A stretch of DNA of 64,000 nt from Colimorpha sp045222295 (GTDB lineage: Bacteria > Bacteroidota > Bacteroidia > Bacteroidales > P3). Under the pieces are notes generated by a model, which saw only the letters and a list, made by a program, of their open reading frames with translations, was not told the origin of the DNA and ran no database searches. Positions within the stretch are counted from its first letter, which is position 1; each line of letters starts with the position of its first letter. The translations under genes and the position numbers were made by a program. Shown piece by piece: positions 1 through 8,700 of this stretch. Where the stretch lies: assembly GCA_045222295.1 (NCBI GenBank), contig JBGUXP010000009.1:1-64000 (forward strand). Reading direction: 5' to 3'.

Positions 1-166
1 CAAGGCCACGGTGACGGTGGTCGACATGAACGGCCGCAAGGCTGGTGAATGGACTGTCAGCGACGGTCAGTTGACTATCGATGTTACTGAGATGGCCCAG
101 GGAGCCTACTTCGTCCGCATCGTCGGCGAGCAGGTCAACGCCATCCGTAAACTCATCGTCCGTTAA
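1..166 (+). CDS. C-terminal end of a type IX secretion substrate (partial)
   Basis: Only the last 54 codons are present; the reading frame starts at base 2 and ends in TAA at 164-166. The tail reads as a beta-rich domain with the pattern VVDMNGRK, then TIDVTEMAQGAYFVRI, and ends KLIVR. This is the layout of the Por-type (type A) C-terminal sorting domain, which directs secreted proteins of Bacteroidota through the type IX system and is cleaved at the outer membrane. The function of the missing N-terminal part cannot be known. A strong terminator follows, so this gene ends its own transcription unit, separate from the tRNA operon. Confidence 0.8.
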   Translation, partial: KATVTVVDMNGRKAGEWTVSDGQLTIDVTEMAQGAYFVRIVGEQVNAIRKLIVR

Positions 167-190
167 GGGACGTACTCTTAATAGCCTAGA

Positions 191-220
191 AAAAAACCGC
201 CAGCAATGGCGGTTTTTTTT
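191..220 (+). terminator. Rho-independent terminator
   Basis: An 11-bp stem (AAAAAACCGCC with GGCGGTTTTTT, 6-nt loop) continues into a T tract. It ends the type IX substrate gene. Confidence 0.9.
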
Positions 221-510
221 GTTTGAAATGCCTGAGAATCCGATAAATGGTAGTTACCGATAAATGGATAGGGTTATTGCTGTATTTTCTTATATAATAG
301 TATGTTTCTCTTTGACAGATAGTGTTTTATACTTGTTTTGCCTGTCATAGGCGTATTTTTGTTTGTTTTAGGGCCTAATTTGATGCTGGAAGGGGAGGGA
401 AGAGGATATTTTGCAGGGGGAACGGAAGGATGGGATAAAAAAATATCCACATATATGGATGTGATAATCAGATTATTGCGTCTGTAATTAGAAAAAATTT
501 GAAAAAAACT
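221..510. other. Gene-free AT-rich spacer
   Basis: No convincing reading frame, RNA or repeat is seen between the terminator and the tRNA operon promoter. The stretch is AT-rich and probably only carries upstream promoter context. Confidence 0.6.
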
Positions 511-541
511 TTTGTCGTATTTGAAAAAAGTAGTATCTTTG
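511..541 (+). promoter_or_regulatory. Bacteroidota-type promoter of the tRNA-tuf-rpoBC operon
   Basis: TTTG at 511-514 and TATCTTTG at 534-541 are separated by 19 nt, an exact match to the -33/-7 consensus TTTG-N19-21-TAnnTTTG used by the primary sigma factor of this phylum. The first tRNA begins 47 nt downstream. No comparable promoter was found before the later genes of the operon. Confidence 0.85.
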
Positions 542-587
542 CAACCTCAATCGTCGAGAAAAAGAGTTGTTTGAAAGGTTGACAGAA

Positions 588-660
588 GCCGATGTAACTC
601 AGTTGGTAGAGTAGCTGATTTGTAATCAGCCTGTCGGGGGTTCGAGTCCCTTCATCGGCT
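588..660 (+). tRNA. tRNA-Thr (anticodon TGT)
   Basis: Full cloverleaf: acceptor GCCGATG pairs with CATCGGC, and the anticodon loop TTTGTAA carries TGT. The T-loop is the standard TTCGAGT type. No CCA is encoded. It is first of four clustered tRNAs ahead of tuf. Confidence 0.95.
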
Positions 661-703
661 CGATACCGGCACTCAGAAAACTGAGCAGTCGGACAACAAT
701 ATC

Positions 704-785
704 GGGGGAGTCGCATAGCGGCAATTGCAACAGACTGTAAATCTGTCCTCGGAAGAGTTCGGTGGTTCGAGTCCACCCTCCCCCA
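704..785 (+). tRNA. tRNA-Tyr (anticodon GTA)
   Basis: Acceptor GGGGGAG pairs with CTCCCCC, the loop CTGTAAA carries GTA, and there is a long class II variable arm as expected for bacterial tRNA-Tyr. No CCA is encoded. Confidence 0.95.
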
Positions 786-808
786 CGAAATACCAAAACT
801 CAAGAGAA

Positions 809-881
809 GCGGAAGTAGCTCATTTGGTAGAGCGATAGCCTTCCAAGCTATAGGTGGCGGGTTCGAGCCCCGTCTTCCGCT
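809..881 (+). tRNA. tRNA-Gly (anticodon TCC)
   Basis: Acceptor GCGGAAG pairs with CTTCCGC, and the anticodon loop CTTCCAA carries TCC. D- and T-arms are canonical. Third tRNA of the cluster. Confidence 0.95.
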
Positions 882-962
882 CAAGAAAAGCGGGACGAAG
901 CAAGACCCCAACCCCGCTTCAAAAAGAACGAAGGTACTCGAAAAGTGAGAGTGCGAAAACAA

Positions 963-1034
963 GCCGCAGTAGCTCAGTGGTAGAGCGCTTCCTTGGTAAG
1001 GAAGAGGTCACGAGTCCGACTCTCGTCTGTGGCT
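963..1034 (+). tRNA. tRNA-Thr (anticodon GGT)
   Basis: Acceptor GCCGCAG pairs with CTGTGGC (one G-T pair), and the loop TTGGTAA carries GGT. The T-arm is ACGAG-TCCGACT-CTCGT, so position 55 reads C instead of the near-universal T. The other arms are regular. It lies 115 bp before tuf. Confidence 0.9.
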
Positions 1035-1149
1035 CTCTTTTTATGCCGAAAGGCATGAAAGGAAAAAGAAAAAGTTGAGGACGAATGCTTTATGCACGCC
1101 CTCTTTGAACGTGAATTAATATTATTGTTAACATTTAATACGTATTACA

Positions 1150-2337
1150 ATGGCAAAAGAAAAATTCGATCGCTCTAAACCGCACGTCAACATCGGTACT
1201 ATCGGCCACGTTGACCATGGTAAGACCACTCTGACCGCTGCTATCACCAAGGTGCTGGCTGAGAAAGGTCTCTCTGAAGTGAAATCCTTCGATTCCATCG
1301 ACTCCGCTCCTGAAGAGAAAGAGCGTGGTATCACCATTAACACCGCTCACGTCGAGTATCAGACCGAGACTCGTCACTATGCTCACGTTGACTGCCCGGG
1401 TCACGCTGACTACGTGAAGAACATGGTTACCGGTGCTGCCCAGATGGACGGTGCTATCCTCGTTGTGGCCGCCACCGACGGTCCCATGCCCCAGACCCGT
1501 GAGCACATCCTGCTCGCCCGTCAGGTTGGTGTTCCCCAGCTCGTCGTTTTCCTGAACAAGTGCGACCTTGTTGACGACCCCGAGCTGCTCGACCTCGTCG
1601 AGATGGAAGTCCGCGAGCTCCTCAGCTCCTATGACTTCGATGGCGACAACATCCCCATCATCCGTGGTTCCGCCCTTGCCGCTCTGAATGGCGAGGCCAG
1701 CGGTGTCAAGGCTGTCGAAGAGCTGATGAACGCTGTCGACACTTGGATCCCCCTGCCCACCCGCGCAGTTGATAAAGACTTCCTCATGCCCATCGAGGAC
1801 GTGTTCTCCATCACCGGCCGTGGTACTGTTGCTACCGGTCGTATCGAGACTGGTGTTATCCACACCGGCGACCCCGTCGACATCATTGGTATGGGTGCTG
1901 AGAAACTGAAATCCACCGTCACTGGTGTTGAGATGTTCCGTAAGATCCTCGATGAGGGTGAGGCCGGCGACAACGTGGGTCTGCTCCTCCGCGGTATCGA
2001 CAAGAACGAGATCCGTCGTGGTATGGTTATCGCCAAGCCCGGCTCGGTGAAACCTCACCACAAATTCGAGGCTGCTGTCTATATCTTGAAGAAAGAGGAA
2101 GGTGGCCGTCACACTCCGTTCCACAACAACTATCGTCCCCAGTTCTACTTCCGTACCACTGACGTGACCGGTACCATCATGCTCCCCGAGGGCCGCGAGA
2201 TGGTCATGCCTGGTGACAACCTGACGATCACTGTGGAGCTGATCTCCGACATCGCTCTGAACGAGAACCTGCGCTTCGCTATCCGCGAGGGTGGCCGTAC
2301 CGTTGGCTCCGGTCAGGTGACCAAGATCATTGAATAA
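1150..2337 (+). CDS. tuf: Elongation factor Tu
   Basis: Delivers aminoacyl-tRNA to the ribosome with GTP hydrolysis. The 395-residue length is typical. The P-loop GHVDHGKT is at residues 19-26, the G3 motif DCPGHADY at 81-88 and NKCD at 136-139, followed by the two beta-barrel domains and the C-terminal VGSGQVTKIIE. The ATG start gives the standard MAKEKF N-terminus. It follows four tRNA genes and precedes tRNA-Trp and secE, as part of the translation/transcription super-operon driven from the promoter at 511-541. Codon use is strongly biased, as expected for a highly expressed gene. Confidence 0.99.
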   Translation: MAKEKFDRSKPHVNIGTIGHVDHGKTTLTAAITKVLAEKGLSEVKSFDSIDSAPEEKERGITINTAHVEYQTETRHYAHVDCPGHADYVKNMVTGAAQMDGAILVVAATDGPMPQTREHILLARQVGVPQLVVFLNKCDLVDDPELLDLVEMEVRELLSSYDFDGDNIPIIRGSALAALNGEASGVKAVEELMNAVDTWIPLPTRAVDKDFLMPIEDVFSITGRGTVATGRIETGVIHTGDPVDIIGMGAEKLKSTVTGVEMFRKILDEGEAGDNVGLLLRGIDKNEIRRGMVIAKPGSVKPHHKFEAAVYILKKEEGGRHTPFHNNYRPQFYFRTTDVTGTIMLPEGREMVMPGDNLTITVELISDIALNENLRFAIREGGRTVGSGQVTKIIE

Positions 2338-2356
2338 TCGCTGAAACGATTATAAG

Positions 2357-2383
2357 AAGCCGCGCCAAGAGCGGCGCGGCTTT
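2357..2383 (+). other. GC-rich hairpin between tuf and tRNA-Trp
   Basis: A 10-bp stem (AAGCCGCGCC with GGCGCGGCTT, 6-nt loop) is followed by only three T residues and then directly by tRNA-Trp. It may act as a partial terminator or an RNA processing and stabilising element that sets the tuf level relative to downstream genes; this role is inferred. Confidence 0.6.
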
Positions 2384-2385
2384 AC

Positions 2386-2459
2386 AGGGGCATAGTTAAA
2401 TGGTATAATGGCGGTCTCCAAAACCGTGGTTGGGAGTTCGATTCTCTCTGCCCCTGCCA
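2386..2459 (+). tRNA. tRNA-Trp (anticodon CCA)
   Basis: Acceptor AGGGGCA pairs with TGCCCCT and the anticodon stem-loop CGGTCTCCAAAACCG carries CCA. Unlike the other tRNAs in this window its 3' CCA is encoded (2457-2459). It sits between tuf and secE, a position conserved in many bacteria. Confidence 0.95.
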
Positions 2460-2480
2460 ATAAAAAACTAGTTTAGAAAA

Positions 2481-2696
2481 ATGTCAAAGTTAGGTGAATA
2501 TGTGAAGTCGAGCTACGACGAGTTGGTGCACAAAGTGTCGTGGCCTACATTCAAAGAGTTGCAGAACAGCGCCGTGGTTGTCGCTGTTGCCTCTGTTATT
2601 ATTGCCCTTATAGTCTTCGTGATGGATATCGTCTTTGGTGTCCAGAGCGGTAGCTGGAAGGGATTGCTTGGAAACTTTTACAATCTGCTTGGATAA
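2481..2696 (+). CDS. secE: Preprotein translocase subunit SecE
   Basis: Small inner-membrane subunit that clamps SecY in the SecYEG channel. The 71-residue protein has an amphipathic N-terminal helix with the conserved KVSWPTFKEL motif (about residues 18-27), then one membrane segment (about 29-51). This single-TM form is usual outside the Gammaproteobacteria. It is followed by nusG, as in nearly all bacteria. Confidence 0.97.
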   Translation: MSKLGEYVKSSYDELVHKVSWPTFKELQNSAVVVAVASVIIALIVFVMDIVFGVQSGSWKGLLGNFYNLLG

Positions 2697-2807
2697 CAAC
2701 GGTCGCGTCAACGCCCGGGTCTTGCTTCCCAAATCTCTTTGAGGCTCGTCGCGGTGGCCGTTAATCAAGTGTGGTTTTAAGTTTATCTCACTGTTTTTAT
2801 ACTAGCA

Positions 2808-3353
2808 ATGGAACATCAGGAAAAAAAGTGGTATGTCGTTAGAGCAATCAGCGGCAAGGAGAAGAAGGCTAAGGAGTACATCGAGAACGAAATGGCCAAG
2901 CGTGGCTGGAGTAACGATGTGCCCACAGTACTGATTCCTACCGAACAGGTGGTTTCCATCCGCAACGGGAAAAAGGTGGTTAAAGACCGCAATTACTTCC
3001 CGGGCTACGTGATTATCGAGGCCGACCTGCGTGATGAGATTATCCCTGTCATCCAGAACCTGCCCAATGTTCTCGATTTCCTTCGTGAGCGTGAGGGCAA
3101 GCCTATCCCCATGCGTCAGGCTGAAATCAACCGTATCCTCGGCAAGATGGATGAGCAGTTGGAGAATGCCGACGCCATGGATCGTTTCATTGTTGGCGAG
3201 AATGTGAAAGTCATCGACGGAGCCTTCAACAGTTTCATCGGTGTCGTTGAGGAGGTCAATGAGGAAAAGAGGAAATTGAAAGTTACGGTCAAGATCTTCG
3301 GTCGCAAGACCCCCCTTGAGCTCAGTTTCTCGCAGGTAGAGAAAGAACAGTAA
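2808..3353 (+). CDS. nusG: Transcription termination/antitermination factor NusG
   Basis: Binds the RNA polymerase clamp to modulate pausing, and couples transcription with Rho or with the ribosome. The 181-residue protein has the NGN domain (starting KKWYVVRAISGKEKKAKEYIE) and a C-terminal KOW domain (about residues 127-160, with GENVKVIDGAFNSFIGVVEE). The spacer after secE is 111 bp, longer than most gaps here, but no consensus promoter is seen in it. Confidence 0.97.
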   Translation: MEHQEKKWYVVRAISGKEKKAKEYIENEMAKRGWSNDVPTVLIPTEQVVSIRNGKKVVKDRNYFPGYVIIEADLRDEIIPVIQNLPNVLDFLREREGKPIPMRQAEINRILGKMDEQLENADAMDRFIVGENVKVIDGAFNSFIGVVEEVNEEKRKLKVTVKIFGRKTPLELSFSQVEKEQ

Positions 3354-3385
3354 CCGATTAATTAACCCTATCAAAATTTAATTCA

Positions 3386-3829
3386 ATGGCAAAAGAAGTT
3401 GCAGGATTGATTAAATTGCAAATCAAAGGCGGTGCTGCCAACCCCGCTCCTCCCGTCGGACCGGCTCTCGGTGCGAAAGGTGTGAACATCATGGAGTTCT
3501 GCAAGCAGTTCAACGCCCGTACACAGGACCAGGCCGGTAAAGTCGTCCCCGTCATCATCACTGTGTATACGGACAAGTCCTTTGACTTTGTACTGAAAAC
3601 TCCTCCTGTTGCTGTTCAGCTGAAAGAGATGTCCAAGGCTCAGAAGGGTTCCGGCGAACCCAACCGTGTCAAGGTCGCCTCGGTCACCTGGGAGCAAGTG
3701 CGCCAGATTGCTGAAGCCAAAATGCCCGACCTCAACTGCTTCACTGTTGAGAGCGCTATGAGCATGGTGGCTGGCACTGCCCGCAGCATGGGTATCACCG
3801 TTACGGGTGAGAATCCCCTCAAGAAGTAA
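3386..3829 (+). CDS. rplK: Ribosomal protein uL11
   Basis: Large-subunit protein that binds 23S rRNA at the GTPase-associated centre. The 147-residue sequence has the Pro-rich N-terminal domain (ANPAPPVGPALGAKGVNIMEF) and the C-terminal rRNA-binding domain (SMGITV near the end). It lies 32 bp after nusG and is followed by rplA after a 74-bp spacer. Confidence 0.98.
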   Translation: MAKEVAGLIKLQIKGGAANPAPPVGPALGAKGVNIMEFCKQFNARTQDQAGKVVPVIITVYTDKSFDFVLKTPPVAVQLKEMSKAQKGSGEPNRVKVASVTWEQVRQIAEAKMPDLNCFTVESAMSMVAGTARSMGITVTGENPLKK

Positions 3830-3903
3830 ACAAAAAAGATTAATGAACAGTGGTAGCATAAGTAGCGAGAGCGAAAGTGCGGTGACCACAAAAACAGACC
3901 AAC

Positions 3904-4599
3904 ATGGCAAAACTGACAAAAAAACAGAAAGAGGCTGTCGCCAAATTTGACGGTAGCAAAGTGTATTCCCTCGAGGAGGCTGTCAGCATCGTGAAGAACA
4001 TCACCTTCACTAAGTTTGACGCTTCTGTCGATATCGACGTTCGTCTGGGTGTCGACCCCCGCAAGGCCAACCAGATGGTGCGCGGTAGCGTCACGCTGCC
4101 CCACGGCACGGGTAAAACCGTCCGCGTCCTCGTACTTTGCACCCCCGACAAGGAGGAGGAAGCCAAAGCCGCCGGTGCTGACTACTACGGTCTTGATGAG
4201 TACATCACCAAGATTAAAGGTGGTTGGACTGACGTCGATGTTATTATCACCATGCCGAGTTGCATGCCCAAGATTGGTGCCCTCGGTCGCATCCTTGGTC
4301 CTCGTGGCCTGATGCCCAACCCCAAGACCGGCACCGTTACCATGGAAGTAGGCAAGGCTGTCCAGGAGGCCAAGGCCGGTAAGATCGACTTCAAAGTCGA
4401 CAAGTTTGGTATCATCCATACCGCCGTCGCCAAGTGCTCCTTCGACAACGAGAAAATCGTTGAGAACGCCCGCGAGGTGCTCCAGATGATTATGAAGCTC
4501 AAACCCAGCGCCGCTAAAGGCACTTACGTGAAGAGCATCGCCATCAGCAGCACTATGAGCCCCGGCGTCAAAGTTGACACCAAAGCCGCTACCTTGTAA
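3904..4599 (+). CDS. rplA: Ribosomal protein uL1
   Basis: Forms the mobile L1 stalk of the 50S subunit at the E site and in many bacteria represses the rplK-rplA message. The 231 residues are the usual length. The signature region MPKIGALGRILGPRGLMPNP lies near residues 122-141. I could not identify an L1-binding mimic in the 74-bp spacer by eye. Confidence 0.98.
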   Translation: MAKLTKKQKEAVAKFDGSKVYSLEEAVSIVKNITFTKFDASVDIDVRLGVDPRKANQMVRGSVTLPHGTGKTVRVLVLCTPDKEEEAKAAGADYYGLDEYITKIKGGWTDVDVIITMPSCMPKIGALGRILGPRGLMPNPKTGTVTMEVGKAVQEAKAGKIDFKVDKFGIIHTAVAKCSFDNEKIVENAREVLQMIMKLKPSAAKGTYVKSIAISSTMSPGVKVDTKAATL

Positions 4600-4622
4600 A
4601 TCTAATTAATTAAAGAAACATT

Positions 4623-5150
4623 ATGAGAAAAGAACTGAAAGACCAGCATATCGACGCCCTGTGCGAAGAGATCAAGGCCTATCCCAGTCTCTATATTGCA
4701 GACATTGGAGGTTTGAACTCTGTGCAGACCAGCAAACTGCGTCGTGCCGCCTTCCGCAACGAGGTGAAGCTGGAGGTTGTAAAGAACACTCTTCTCATCA
4801 AGGCCCTCGAGAAGTCGGGTTTCGACTATTCCGAGTTGTTCCCTGTGATTAAGGGTGAAACCGCCATAATGCTTTCGAACACCAACAATGCTCCGGCAAA
4901 GCTCATCAAGAGCTTCCGCGCCGCCGAGAAGAACGCTGAGAAGCCTATTCTTAAAGGTGCCTATGTCGAAGAGTGCTTCTATATCGGTCACGAGAACCTC
5001 GAGGCTCTGGTCAACATCAAGTCCAAGAACGAGCTCATCGCCGATGTCGTCGCTCTGCTGCAGTCGCCCATCAAGAACGTCCTCTCGCAGGTTCAGTCGG
5101 CTGGCAATACCATTACCGGTGTGCTGAAAACTTTGGAGGAGCGCGCCTAA
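4623..5150 (+). CDS. rplJ: Ribosomal protein uL10
   Basis: Anchors the L7/L12 dimers to the 50S stalk base. The 175-residue protein starts MRKELKDQHIDALCEEIKAY and carries the ladder region NEVKLEVVKNTLLIKAL. The spacer before it is only 23 bp, so the long autoregulatory L10 leader known from E. coli is not present here. rplL follows after 93 bp. Confidence 0.97.
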   Translation: MRKELKDQHIDALCEEIKAYPSLYIADIGGLNSVQTSKLRRAAFRNEVKLEVVKNTLLIKALEKSGFDYSELFPVIKGETAIMLSNTNNAPAKLIKSFRAAEKNAEKPILKGAYVEECFYIGHENLEALVNIKSKNELIADVVALLQSPIKNVLSQVQSAGNTITGVLKTLEERA

Positions 5151-5243
5151 CCAACCGCGCAAATAGGGGGTGGCTCCCTCGAAAAAAGCCAAAACAAAAC
5201 AATTAAATAACAAATTTGTAAAACATTTAAAAACAATAAAGTC

Positions 5244-5627
5244 ATGGCAGACATCAAAGCTATTGCTGAAGAATTGGTTAACCTTACCGTTAAAGAAGTT
5301 AAAGAACTCGCTGACGTCCTGAAAGAGGAGTACGGCATTGAACCCGCCGCCGCCGCTGTCGCAGTCGCCGCCGGCCCCGCCGCCGCTGGTGCCGCCGCCG
5401 CCGAGGAGAAGACCTCCTTCGACGTGATCCTGAAAGGTGTCCCCGATCAGACCAAGAAACTTGGTGTTGTGAAGGCTGTTAAGGACATGGCCTCCCTCGG
5501 TCTGAAAGAGTCCAAGGAGCTTGTCGACAACGCCCCCAAGCCCGTCAAGGAAGGTGTTTCCAAGGAAGAGGCTGAGAGCCTGAAGAAAGCCCTCGAAGAG
5601 GCTGGTGCCGAAATCGAGATCAAGTAA
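5244..5627 (+). CDS. rplL: Ribosomal protein bL12 (L7/L12)
   Basis: Forms the stalk dimers that recruit translational GTPases. The 127-residue protein has an N-terminal dimerisation helix pair, an Ala/Pro-rich hinge (about residues 34-52) and the C-terminal domain (KTSFDVILKGVPDQTKKLGV, then GLKESKELVDNAPKPVKEG). A long hairpin follows in the spacer to rpoB. Confidence 0.98.
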   Translation: MADIKAIAEELVNLTVKEVKELADVLKEEYGIEPAAAAVAVAAGPAAAGAAAAEEKTSFDVILKGVPDQTKKLGVVKAVKDMASLGLKESKELVDNAPKPVKEGVSKEEAESLKKALEEAGAEIEIK

Positions 5628-5651
5628 GGTAATCCTTTCCTGATACTAACG

Positions 5652-5690
5652 AGGAATAGGGCCTCCGACATGATCGGAGTGCCTATTCCT
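5652..5690 (+). promoter_or_regulatory. Long hairpin between rplL and rpoB (candidate attenuator or processing site)
   Basis: An outer 9-bp perfect stem (AGGAATAGG with CCTATTCCT) and an inner 6-bp perfect stem (CTCCGA with TCGGAG) are separated by a 2x2 internal loop and capped by 5 nt. No T tract follows, so it is not a simple terminator. In E. coli the same intergenic position holds an attenuator and an RNase III site that lower rpoBC relative to ribosomal proteins; an equivalent role here is inferred from position and structure. Confidence 0.65.
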
Positions 5691-5790
5691 TGTTGCTATG
5701 GAATTCGATTCCGCGCTTCTTCAACCCCTTGAATGGGTACTCTTGCTTCACTCGCGATCAGTTATAGAACACGATATAATTTATAGTCCC

Positions 5791-8700
5791 TTGGCAAAAA
5801 AAGAACCCACAGTAGTCAATTTCGCGTCGGTACGCAAATTTGAATATCCGGATTTTCTCGATATCCAGGTCCAGTCGTTCAAAGACTTCTTCCAAATCGA
5901 GACCAATCCCGACAATCGTTTGGACGAAGGCCTGTACAAAGTCTTCAAAGAGAATTTCCCCATCACCGATGCGAGAAACAATTTCGAACTCGAATTCTTG
6001 GATTATTATATCGATCCTCCCCGCTATAGCATCGAGGAGTGCATCGAGCGTGGCCTGACCTATAGTGTCCCGCTGAAAGCCAAGATGAAATTGAGTTGTA
6101 AAGACCCCGAGAACGAAGATTTCCAAACCCTCGAGCAGCATGTCTATCTGGGCATGATTCCTTATATGACCCCGAAGGGTACCTTCGTTATCAACGGCGC
6201 CGAGCGCGTTGTGGTCTCCCAGTTGCACCGTTCCCCTGGTGTCTTCTTTGGCACTCAGTTCCACTCGAACGGCACCCAGCTTTACTCCGCACGTATCATC
6301 CCCTTTAAGGGCTCATGGATGGAGTTCACGACCGATATCAATAACGTAATGTACGCGTATATCGATCGTAAGAAGAAATTGCCTATCACTACCCTCTTGC
6401 GTGCCATCGGCTTCGAGTCCGATAAGGACATCCTCGACATCTTCGAACTTGCCGAAGAGGTCAAGGTCAGTCGCAATAATTTGAAAAAAGTGCTTGGCAA
6501 ACAACTCGCCGCCCGTGTCGTTGAGACCTGGACCGAGGACTTTGTCGACGAGGACACCGGTGAGGTCGTCTCCATGGAGCGTACCGAGGTCGTCATCGAG
6601 CGTGATGTTGAGCTTACCGAAGAACATATTGAGAAGATTCTCGAGCTCGATGTCAAATCCATCCTCATCAAGAACGAGGATAAGGACGGTATCGACTATT
6701 CCGTCATCTACAATAGTTTGAAGAAGGATACTGCAAACAACGCCAAGGAGGCTTGCGAGTACATCTATCGTCAGCTCCGTAATGCCGAACCTCCTGACGA
6801 AGAGACTGCCCGTAGTATCATCGAGAAACTCTTCTTCTCAGAGAAACGTTATGATCTGGGCGATGTAGGTCGCTACAGAATCAATACCAAATTGAACCTT
6901 GATGTCCCCGACAACGTACGTGTGTTGACCAAAGAGGACATCACCTCGATTATTAAATATCTGGTCGAACTTATCAACCAGAAAGCTGAGGTGGACGATA
7001 TCGACCACCTGTCAAACCGTCGTATCCGCACTGTCGGCGAGCAGCTCTCCAATCAGTTTGGCGTGGGTCTCGCCCGTATGAGCCGCACTATCCGCGAGCG
7101 TATGAACGTGCGCGACAACGAGGTGTTTACCCCCACTGAGCTTATCAATGCCAAGACTCTTTCTTCGGTCATCAACTCGTTCTTTGGTACCAACCAGTTG
7201 AGCCAGTTCATGGATCAGACCAATCCCTTGGCAGAGCTCACCCATAAACGTCGTATCTCGGCTCTCGGTCCCGGAGGTCTGTCGCGCGAGCGTGCAGGCT
7301 TTGAGGTCCGTGATGTCCACTATACCCACTATGGTCGCCTCTGTACCATCGAAACTCCTGAAGGTCCCAACATCGGTCTTATCTCGTCTCTTTGCGTCTA
7401 TGCTAAGATTAACGAGCTGGGATTCATCGAGACCCCCTATCAGCGTGTTGTCAATGGTCAGGTGCAGCTTAATGAACCTCCCGTCTACCTCTCTGCCGAG
7501 GCTGAGGAGAACAAGACTGTGGCTCAGGCTACCACTCCCCAGGACGAGGAAGGTCATATTACTGAAAGCCGTGTCAAGGCCCGCCGTCAGGCCGACTTCC
7601 CCATTGTGGCTCCTGACGAGATTGATCTCATAGACATTGCTTCCAACCAGATTGCTTCTATCGCAGCATCACTCATTCCTTTCCTCGAGCACGACGACGC
7701 TAACCGTGCTCTGATGGGATCGAACATGATGCGTCAGGCTGTTCCTCTGCTTAACCCCGAGATTCCTATCGTCGGCACGGGCATCGAGGAAGCCGTTGCA
7801 CACGACAGCCGCGTGCTGCTCAATGCTGAGGCCGATGGTGTTGTCGAGTTCGTCGACTCCACCAAGATTGTCATTCGCCACAACCGTACTGAAAAGGAAC
7901 GCCTTGTCTCCTTCGACGACGATGTGAAGGAATACCGCCTCACCAAATATCAACGTACCAACCATTCCACCGCCATCAACCTCCGTCCTATTGTTAAGAA
8001 AGGCGATAAGGTTAAGAAAGGCCAAGTGCTCTGTGAGGGTTATGCTACACAGGGTGGCGAGCTCGCTCTCGGCCGCAACATGATGGTGGCCTTCATGCCG
8101 TGGAAGGGTTATAACTTTGAGGACGCTGTTGTGATTTCCGAGCGTGTTGTGCGCGAGGATATTTTCACTTCTGTCCATGTCGAGGAGTTTACCCTTGAGG
8201 TCCGCGAGACCAAGCGTGGCAACGAGGAACTCACCCGCGACATCCCCAATGTCGGTAACGATGCTACCAAGGATCTCGACGAGAATGGTATTGTTCGCAT
8301 CGGTGCCGAGGTCAAGGAGGGCGACATACTCATTGGTAAGATTACCCCCAAGGGCGAATCTGATCCTACTCCCGAGGAGAAGTTGCTCCGCGCCATCTTC
8401 GGCGACAAGGCCGGTGATGTCAAGGATGCATCCCTCAAGGTTCCTCCTTCAATGCATGGTGTGGTTATCGACAAAAAACTCTTTGCCCGTGTCATCCGCG
8501 ACCGTAAGGCTCGCGCTAAGGAGAAAGAGCTTCTTGCCAAGCCTGAAGAAGAGTATCGTTTCGAGTGCGAGGAGTTGAAGGACAAGCTCATCTCCCGCCT
8601 CCTCGTCCTCCTCAACGGAAAAGTCTCCAACGGTGTCTACACCAGCCACCGCGAGGAACTTATCCCCAAAAAGGTCAAGTTTAGCGCAAAGACCCTCAAG

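Noticed and set aside
468..962. 164-codon frame on the - strand with GTRTPDRLITNQLLYQLSYIG-like sequence
   Set aside because: It is the antisense translation of the tRNA cluster, a well-known false protein pattern.
1135..2124. 329-codon frame antisense to tuf
   Set aside because: A shadow of the strongly biased tuf codon use; it has no family resemblance and no start context.
4600..4622. L10-type autoregulatory leader before rplJ
   Set aside because: The spacer is only 23 bp, too short for the known structure.
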